A model generated the notes under the pieces. The model saw nothing but the letters and a program-made list of their open reading frames with translations, was not told where the DNA came from and did not search any database. This document shows, in pieces, positions 7,972-13,033 of a DNA stretch of 13,033 nt. The position numbers and the translations under genes are program-made. Position 1 is the first letter of the stretch. Each line of letters begins with the position of its first letter. Source of the DNA: CAZQDP01 sp964592375 (GTDB lineage: Bacteria > Bacillota > Clostridia > RUG12999). The stretch is from the NCBI GenBank assembly GCA_964592375.1, contig CAZQDP010000065.1, positions 1 through 13,033 on the forward strand. Reading direction: 5' to 3'.

Positions 7972-9257
7972 TACACCTCATATTGTATCATTTTTTGTGC
8001 CTCGCAAAAACTGCTAAAATGACCGACTGCAATAAGAGAAAACAGCATGGCGCCATAGGAGGCCTCTTCCTTGTGCCTGGGTATTTTAAGCGCAAGTCCA
8101 AACTGAGATTCAAACACTTTTTGGAGCGGCTTGTTTTTACGCAGGCCATTGCCGGAGCCCACAAGGGAGGATGCCGATACGCCCATGGTGGCAAATAGGT
8201 CGGAAAGTTCCGTGGCAATGCCCTGCAAAACCCCCATGGCAAAATCCGAAGCAGTCAAGTTATCCATGCCTATATTGCCGATGCTTGCTCGCAAATTGGG
8301 GCATTTTCGCGTTCCGCAAAATTGATTGTGAAAAACAAGGTCACTTAGCGGTGCCGTTTCTAGAAGCTTATCCATGGCAGGATATAGAGTGTCAGGCATT
8401 TTGCCGGTTGCCATGAAGACCACATCTCTAAAAAACCTTTCCATCAAAACAAAGGAGCGGCCGCCGCACAAAGCAGAGCCCACAAGTAAATATTTTTGCT
8501 CAATGAAGGGTCGAACCTCCACGGGGGCAATGCATTGCGCTGTATCGGTCAAAACGGATACCTGAGAGCCCGTACCCACATTGAAAAGTGCACTGCCCAT
8601 TTGATCCACAGCGCCCATAAAGCTTGCTTGATTATCCCCAATAGCCACCGCTACCGGGATGTTATTCCAAGTACCCATCAGTGCATAATCGCTGACGATA
8701 GGTGCATGAAATTCGCGAGAAAAGGTATTTGCCTTTAAATCAAAAAGCCCAAAGCTTGCCGCATTTGTCGTGTGAATGGTTGGTGTTTTCTTGCCGCAAA
8801 GCCACATGGCCAAATAGTCACTAATGGTGCAAAAAAAGGCGGCATCCTTTGGCACAAGATGATGGAGCTCATTGTAAAAATTGGTCACATGACCATAGCC
8901 GGTGGCACAGCTTAAATACTGAGCGTAGGTGGTGTTCTCATAAGGTAAATCCCCTCTGCCGTCCTGCCAAGTATATAAGGGAGAAACGGCTTCGCCAAGG
9001 GCATTGAGATATACAATGCCATGCATTTGGCCTGTAATACCGATGGAAATCACATTTTCACAGCGAAGCTCCGCTAAAACCAAAAGCGATTTCTTTAAAA
9101 TCTGTGCCGGATCCTGCAACCGTTCCCAAGGGCTACCTGTCACAATAAAACAATCATTTGCCTGGGTGATACTGCGAAGCACCTGGCCACTACCGGCATC
9201 AACCAATATGCCGCAAATGCTTGTTGTACCAATATCTATACCAATTCCAAAACGCAT
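7971..9257 (-). CDS. FGGY-family carbohydrate kinase, sedoheptulokinase-like
   Basis: Cytoplasmic ATP-dependent sugar kinase, 428 aa. Both FGGY domains are present. The N-terminal domain has the phosphate loop DIGTTS (residues 8-13), GQMHGIVY (76-83), TWQDGR (96-101) and ATGYG (118-122). The C-terminal domain has GDNQAS with probable catalytic base Asp208, NVGTGSQ (226-232), CGG (264-266) and GSGNGLRKN (367-375). The pattern GQMHG, TWQDGR, ATG(F/Y)G, NAAS(F/W)G and ALGD-QAS resembles animal and bacterial sedoheptulokinase more than xylulokinase or glycerol kinase, so the substrate may be sedoheptulose or another long-chain ketose or related sugar. This specificity is inference from motif recall. 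GGAGGG (9263-9268) precedes the ATG at 5 nt and lies in the end of the glycyl radical enzyme gene, one nucleotide away, so the two are translationally coupled. Confidence 0.87.
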   Translation of the reverse strand: MRFGIGIDIGTTSICGILVDAGSGQVLRSITQANDCFIVTGSPWERLQDPAQILKKSLLVLAELRCENVISIGITGQMHGIVYLNALGEAVSPLYTWQDGRGDLPYENTTYAQYLSCATGYGHVTNFYNELHHLVPKDAAFFCTISDYLAMWLCGKKTPTIHTTNAASFGLFDLKANTFSREFHAPIVSDYALMGTWNNIPVAVAIGDNQASFMGAVDQMGSALFNVGTGSQVSVLTDTAQCIAPVEVRPFIEQKYLLVGSALCGGRSFVLMERFFRDVVFMATGKMPDTLYPAMDKLLETAPLSDLVFHNQFCGTRKCPNLRASIGNIGMDNLTASDFAMGVLQGIATELSDLFATMGVSASSLVGSGNGLRKNKPLQKVFESQFGLALKIPRHKEEASYGAMLFSLIAVGHFSSFCEAQKMIQYEV

Positions 9258-9258
9258 A

Positions 9259-11586
9259 CTAACCCTCCATTTTTGTGGATGCTAAATCCAACCGTTTGAT
9301 GATGTCCTGCTGTATCGCATCGGACAAATCGAGAAAATTCACAAAGGTGCCATGTATCCTCATAATATATACCCCACTGGGAGCATATTTTTTTGGATTT
9401 GCCAGAAGCTTTCTCAGTGTTTCGGGAGTTGTGACATTCACATATAAGTAAAAGGGTGCCAAATGTTTATTTTGCTGATTAAAAAACAGGGGCGTGATGA
9501 TTTTGTTTTTAAACTCCAGCCCTTTTTCCTCGAAGGTGGAGCCTGTGAAATACTTGGGGTCAATACCAAAGTGGGAGGCATAGCCACCGCAAAACTTTTC
9601 AAAGGGCAGTTTCATGGTGGAAAGCATGCGAAAGCCCATACCCCCGCCGGATTCCCCATATAAGGGGTCAACACCATAGCCAAGCATTTCTCGTGCCAAG
9701 CGGCCATCCGGCGTAGCACCCACCCAATAGCCATAGAGAAGGTGTGTAGACGGGCTGCTAAAATCAGGGCGGAAGGGTCTGCCAAGCGCATTCTTTTTAC
9801 TTCGGACCATATCGGCAATTTTGCCTGCAAGATGCGCGGCTTCATTGTCTACCTCTTCCATATTATTTCCAAATTTGGGGCAAGAGCGCAGAAATGCGTG
9901 CAGCGCTGCATATCCCACAAAATTGTTTTCAAGCGCCTGCACAAGCGTATCCTTATCCTCAGGACGCCGGGACAAAAGGTGGTCTATAGCAATAAAGCTG
10001 TCTGCAACTACAGACAAGCCGTGAATGAGGCAGCCACTGCCACTGTACTTGGTGCCCTGTTTTTTTGTGCTTCGCATGTCTGCCCCGTACTCAAGTCCAC
10101 CCATAAAGGCACTTAGAAACGGTACCTTTAGATTAGACAGTGCAACCATGGCGCTGTTTGCCGCCCGGACCATCTCATCTAACACCATATCCACATTTTG
10201 ATAAAATGCATTTCTCATATCGGCAAGGTCGCAAGCTTTTATATTCACAAGCTGCTCCCCTGAAATCAGCGATTTTCCACCGGTCAAGGTTAGCTCCAAT
10301 ATTTTGGGCAGACTCAGCCAACTGTTTGTGGTGTTGCCATTGTCCTTTCCCATAATCAGTGGCTCCTGGCAGCCTGCTATGGCATAATGAGGCAAATCCG
10401 TTTTATCAATGCCGGCTTTTTCGAGCACCACAAACATGGAGTCATCATTAAAAAGCGAGGGAGTAAGCACGCCGGGAGAGAAGAAGAATTTTCCGAGCGC
10501 CCGATACAATTCATCCGGCGTATTTTGGTGCAATTTTATCGATAAAATGGGCTGTGGTAAATTCATATCGTAATAGGCATCCAAAAGAGCATAGGAGGTT
10601 TCATTTGTCAAATCCTTGCCATCGCAATCTTTGCCGCTGACAATTATATTTTGAGAAATAGCCCAACCTCTGTCTCCCACATGAAAGAACACCAAAAAAT
10701 GCTTAAAAAGCTCGGCGGTGGTTTCCCTGCGCCAATCGTTTCGGTAAGGTTCAAATATACGGTCCGCATTTCCTACGGAAAAGGCAAAAGGGTTGGGGGC
10801 CTGCTCCATGCACATCATTTGCCACAAAAGCATGTAAAGCTGCATGGCTTCATAAAGATTGGTTGCCCCTTTGGTGGAAATGCGCTCTAAAGAGCCAATC
10901 ATAAAGTCCAGTTGTTTTTTTCGTGTGCTTGTTGCCGTATCTTTTTGCTCCTTAGCAATTTTGATGTAGCGAGAAATGAGTATTTTAACGCATGAAAGCG
11001 CAATTTCCATTGCCCGAAAGGTTTCGCCTTCTTTTTCCGCACACGCTTTTATGATGTGGTCAAGTCCATGATTTAGCACGGGACGAAAATCGGGAACCAA
11101 ATGCCCCGTTACCTGCTCCACAAAAAAAACAACCTCTTTTGTATAATTCTCTATTTCGTTATATACCTTGCAAAGCTCCCGGACAAACGGTGTTTGCCGC
11201 ACATATTCCTTTACATGGTCAATGCGTGGGCGGGTAAATTCTGTATTTGGCGCAATATCATCATATACAGCGGTAGGGTCGCAGTACCCGGAAAACTCCT
11301 CCACCTTGAATGAGGGATTGATCAAGGCATAGCTTCTGGCAAAGGCATCCCTTTGGGTTCCCACAAATACCGCATGCTCGCTGATGGAAAGCGGTATATG
11401 CTGAATAATTTCCCTCAGCACATATGCGCCGCGCACTTCGCCTTGAAAGGCATTGAACTGCTCCTCAATATTGCATGCTATTTCTTTTGCCAAAAACCAG
11501 CCATCCAGTCGCATGTGGCTGCGTTCCTGCTCAAATAATTTATTGGCCATGGCGGAAATTTCACCGTCTTGATAGATACTTCTCAT
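9259..11586 (-). CDS. Divergent glycyl radical enzyme (PFL-like superfamily), CxE type
   Basis: A 775-aa glycyl radical enzyme. These form a backbone radical on a C-terminal Gly, pass it to an active-site Cys, and carry out difficult C-O, C-N, C-S or C-C chemistry under anoxia. Landmarks are GHLVPDF (161-167), GCQEP with thiyl Cys406 and Glu408, CPKFGNN (569-575), GATPDGRLA (623-631) and the glycyl loop RIHGTFVNF with Gly746. Pyruvate formate-lyase needs two adjacent Cys; here the residue before Cys406 is Gly, so that reaction is excluded. Cys-x-Glu is the arrangement of glycerol and propanediol dehydratases and related eliminases. The loop breaks the usual signature at two positions (His for Ser/Ala/Cys, Thr for Tyr). 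The ATG overlaps the activase stop as ATGA, with GAAGG 9 nt upstream. Family is near certain; the substrate is unknown, but the operon points to a carbohydrate or polyol. Confidence 0.93.
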   Translation of the reverse strand: MRSIYQDGEISAMANKLFEQERSHMRLDGWFLAKEIACNIEEQFNAFQGEVRGAYVLREIIQHIPLSISEHAVFVGTQRDAFARSYALINPSFKVEEFSGYCDPTAVYDDIAPNTEFTRPRIDHVKEYVRQTPFVRELCKVYNEIENYTKEVVFFVEQVTGHLVPDFRPVLNHGLDHIIKACAEKEGETFRAMEIALSCVKILISRYIKIAKEQKDTATSTRKKQLDFMIGSLERISTKGATNLYEAMQLYMLLWQMMCMEQAPNPFAFSVGNADRIFEPYRNDWRRETTAELFKHFLVFFHVGDRGWAISQNIIVSGKDCDGKDLTNETSYALLDAYYDMNLPQPILSIKLHQNTPDELYRALGKFFFSPGVLTPSLFNDDSMFVVLEKAGIDKTDLPHYAIAGCQEPLIMGKDNGNTTNSWLSLPKILELTLTGGKSLISGEQLVNIKACDLADMRNAFYQNVDMVLDEMVRAANSAMVALSNLKVPFLSAFMGGLEYGADMRSTKKQGTKYSGSGCLIHGLSVVADSFIAIDHLLSRRPEDKDTLVQALENNFVGYAALHAFLRSCPKFGNNMEEVDNEAAHLAGKIADMVRSKKNALGRPFRPDFSSPSTHLLYGYWVGATPDGRLAREMLGYGVDPLYGESGGGMGFRMLSTMKLPFEKFCGGYASHFGIDPKYFTGSTFEEKGLEFKNKIITPLFFNQQNKHLAPFYLYVNVTTPETLRKLLANPKKYAPSGVYIMRIHGTFVNFLDLSDAIQQDIIKRLDLASTKMEG

Positions 11587-12296
11587 AATAGGTATCCTTC
11601 ACTTTCTATGATATTTAAGTGATTTTTCTTAAATAGGGTTTGAAAGGTACTTAACATTTCGGCCGAAATAAACCCATTTTTCACCTTATACTCCGTTCGC
11701 CATTTTCCCTTGCCGTATTCGTGATAGGGAAGTAATTCAAAAGTTATATGCTTGGTATCAAAACAATTAAAATAATCAATAAAACCGTGCGTGTCGGTGT
11801 TAAATCCGCAGATCAGGGGTATTCTTATGAGCGCCTGACGGCCACTTTCGCAGATTGCTTTAAAATTCTGACAGATGCATTCATTGCCCACCCCTGTATA
11901 TTGCTTTAAAATATGGCTGTTATAATGCTTGAAATCCATCATCAAAAAATCAATCAGTGGAAAAAGCAGCGGTAGTTTTTCGTGCGTGCCGTTGGTCTCC
12001 ATTGCGGTATGAATTCCTTCTTTGTGCAGTAACGCCAAGGTGGTTTTCAGCTCGTCAAATTGCATGGTAGGCTCACCACCTGTAAATGTGACGCCGCCGC
12101 CATCAAAAAACATAAGCTGGCTTCGCATGCATTCATCAGCAATTTCTGTGGGCGAAAAAACATCCTTGATAACAAAATCCATGCCCTCCGGGTTGGAGCA
12201 CCATGGGCAGTGCATATTACAGTGCCCAAGATGATATACAAGACGATTACCGGGACCATCTTGTGCATAGTGAAAGCCTTTTTGAAAGATATTCAT
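11583..12296 (-). CDS. Glycyl radical enzyme activase (radical SAM)
   Basis: Uses S-adenosylmethionine and a [4Fe-4S] cluster to abstract hydrogen from the Gly of the adjacent enzyme. The 237-aa protein has the cluster motif CNMHCPWC (Cys26, Cys30, Cys33) followed by SNPEG, and the SAM-contact motif GGVTFTGGEP (near residues 68-77), then METNGT and MMDFKH typical of activases. The ferredoxin-like insert with extra Cys clusters that many dehydratase activases (about 300 aa) carry after the first motif is missing, so it is of the short PFL-activase form. ATG has AAGGGG (12303-12308) 6 nt upstream. It is the first gene of the four-gene operon, directly behind the promoter, and its stop overlaps the enzyme start by 4 bp. 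Dedicated pairing with the downstream enzyme is inferred from this coupling. Confidence 0.93.
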   Translation of the reverse strand: MNIFQKGFHYAQDGPGNRLVYHLGHCNMHCPWCSNPEGMDFVIKDVFSPTEIADECMRSQLMFFDGGGVTFTGGEPTMQFDELKTTLALLHKEGIHTAMETNGTHEKLPLLFPLIDFLMMDFKHYNSHILKQYTGVGNECICQNFKAICESGRQALIRIPLICGFNTDTHGFIDYFNCFDTKHITFELLPYHEYGKGKWRTEYKVKNGFISAEMLSTFQTLFKKNHLNIIESEGYLL

Positions 12297-12312
12297 TTAA
12301 AACCCCTTAGCA

Positions 12313-12333
12313 TTAGTAAACTCAATTAACTAA
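12313..12333. promoter_or_regulatory. Candidate ROK-repressor operator over the transcription start
   Basis: TTAGTAAAC and ATTAACTAA are near-inverted repeats (7 of 9 positions) separated by TCA. It lies just downstream of the -10 box and covers the expected start site. The TTAGT...ACTAA outer half-sites resemble operators of ROK repressors such as XylR (TTAGTTT...AAACTAA), and a ROK gene lies directly upstream. Confidence 0.55.
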
Positions 12334-12337
12334 ATAG

Positions 12338-12366
12338 ATATTAACATAGAATAAACCCGATGTCAA
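12338..12366 (-). promoter_or_regulatory. SigA-type promoter of the glycyl radical enzyme operon
   Basis: On the - strand, TTGACA (complement of 12361-12366), 17 bp and TAATAT (complement of 12338-12343): one mismatch to consensus in twelve positions. Transcription should start near 12331 and run through all four genes to the terminator at the gap. The strength suggests control by repression. Confidence 0.8.
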
Positions 12367-12367
12367 G

Positions 12368-12377
12368 CAATTAATTG
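12368..12377. repeat. Perfect 10-bp palindrome upstream of the -35 box
   Basis: CAATTAATTG is self-complementary, overlaps the ROK gene stop codon and sits one base from the -35 hexamer. It shares CAATTAA with the operator-like dyad (12323-12329), so it could be an auxiliary site; AT-rich chance is also possible. Confidence 0.3.
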
Positions 12378-13033
12378 AAAAAATGATAGAGAGAAAGCGT
12401 GCCGGCACAAAGCACTTTTGACTGTAGGGCTGTGCCCCTTACCGATATATTTTTGCCGGAAAGTGTTTTGGAGGCGATTTCCTTCTCCAAATATAAAATG
12501 AGCTGATGGGGACGATATCTGATATCACCAGCCAGCACAATCAGCTCTAAATCGAATAGATTGGCGGCATTGATGATCGCTATGCCCAAATACTTTGCTT
12601 CCTGCTTTATGAGCGCTGTATTTCCACTGTCGATCACACTTTTCCAGCTACTAAATCCTGTGTTTGAAAGAAGTGCCGGCAAAGATGCATATTTTTCAAG
12701 GCAACCGATGTTGCCGCATTCACAGGCAATGCCGTCAAATTTAATGGAGGTATGACCGAGCTCATTGATACCCGCATAAATTTGGTTATCAATAATAATC
12801 CCGGAGCCCACACCTTCATCTGCAATAATGGTCATAAAATGAGAGGCATCTTTCGCGGTGCCAAAGTATTTTTCATATAGTGCCCACCCGTTGGAGATGT
12901 TTTGCAAAAAGACAGGATAACCCGTCAAGGCTTCTAATTTGTGCGAGATATTCAAATGATGCCATTGGTTAAAGTTGGGGGGATTGAGAATAATCCCCTT
13001 ATCCGTATCCACCGGGCCGGGCGTCGTTACACC
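12371..13033 (-). CDS. ROK-family transcriptional regulator, C-terminal part (N-terminus outside window)
   Basis: The frame is open to the window edge and begins with the ROK phosphate motif GVTTPGPVD, so an N-terminal part, presumably the DNA-binding winged helix, lies outside. Counting from the GTG at 13012, GVGSGIIID (67-75) is the second nucleotide/sugar loop, and GH (His87) with CECGNIGC (Cys97, Cys99, Cys104) is the ROK zinc site, followed by LEKYAS. Where ROK kinases have a catalytic Asp in NDAN, this protein reads NISN, so phosphorylation is unlikely. That favours a sugar-sensing repressor of the XylR/NagC kind over a glucokinase, although the helix-turn-helix is not visible. The stop codon is 5 bp from the -35 box of the operon it probably controls. 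Without the N-terminus a non-catalytic ROK protein of other function remains possible. Confidence 0.85.
   Translation of the reverse strand, partial: GVTTPGPVDTDKGIILNPPNFNQWHHLNISHKLEALTGYPVFLQNISNGWALYEKYFGTAKDASHFMTIIADEGVGSGIIIDNQIYAGINELGHTSIKFDGIACECGNIGCLEKYASLPALLSNTGFSSWKSVIDSGNTALIKQEAKYLGIAIINAANLFDLELIVLAGDIRYRPHQLILYLEKEIASKTLSGKNISVRGTALQSKVLCAGTLSLYHFFN

Noticed and set aside
7124..10890. Many + strand frames opposite the kinase, isomerase and glycyl radical enzyme genes
   Set aside because: They are antisense to strongly supported, overlapping genes and show no recognisable motif.
9259..11586. Calling the enzyme formate acetyltransferase (PflB)
   Set aside because: The Cys-Cys pair required for that reaction is absent (GCQEP) and the operon contains sugar enzymes.
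1..13033. CRISPR arrays, tRNA or rRNA genes, insertion sequences and attachment sites
   Set aside because: I saw no regularly spaced repeats, tRNA-like folds, transposase motifs or element ends in the window.

Overview
The window looks like DNA from an anaerobic, endospore-forming Bacillota species (Clostridia-like). The grounds are a spore-coat-type transglutaminase (Tgl), an oxygen-sensitive glycyl radical enzyme with its radical-SAM activase, strong AAGG/GGAGG ribosome binding sites, near-consensus SigA-type promoters with 17-bp spacers, and moderate-to-low GC. The exact taxon cannot be read from the sequence. One run of exactly 100 N (6823-6922) is a scaffold gap, so linkage of the left and right halves depends on the assembly.

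Left half, all on the + strand. It holds the 3' part of tgl (cut by the window edge), then a promoter and a very large secreted multidomain protein (866-4840). That protein has a signal peptide, an Ig-like domain, a copper-amine-oxidase-N-like domain, a glycoside-hydrolase-like barrel with a CxCxxC motif, a DUF1349-like domain, a Big_2-like domain and a LamG-like domain. A small DtxR/MntR-family metalloregulator follows 32 bp later and is probably cotranscribed. Next comes a separately promoted NCS2 (uracil-type) permease, whose mRNA is predicted to begin in a hairpin.

The gap sits in the loop of a 10-bp inverted repeat that looks like a bidirectional terminator between the permease and the convergent right-hand operon.

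Right half, all on the - strand, read from high to low coordinates. A ROK-family regulator (cut by the window edge) comes first, then a near-perfect promoter with a 21-bp dyad over its start site. Four tightly coupled genes follow: glycyl radical enzyme activase, glycyl radical enzyme, sedoheptulokinase-like FGGY kinase, and class I mannose-6-phosphate isomerase. They are joined by a 4-bp ATGA overlap, a 1-nt gap and a 1-nt TAATG overlap. This is the most interesting part of the window. The enzyme is not a pyruvate formate-lyase: it has a single active-site Cys in a GCQEP motif, and its glycyl loop departs from the usual signature (RIHGTF instead of RVxGY). Its operon partners are a sugar kinase and a sugar-phosphate isomerase, with no aldehyde dehydrogenase or microcompartment gene in view. 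I infer a ROK-controlled anaerobic pathway in which radical chemistry opens or deoxygenates a carbohydrate-type substrate, and the product is phosphorylated and isomerised into central metabolism. The substrate is unknown.
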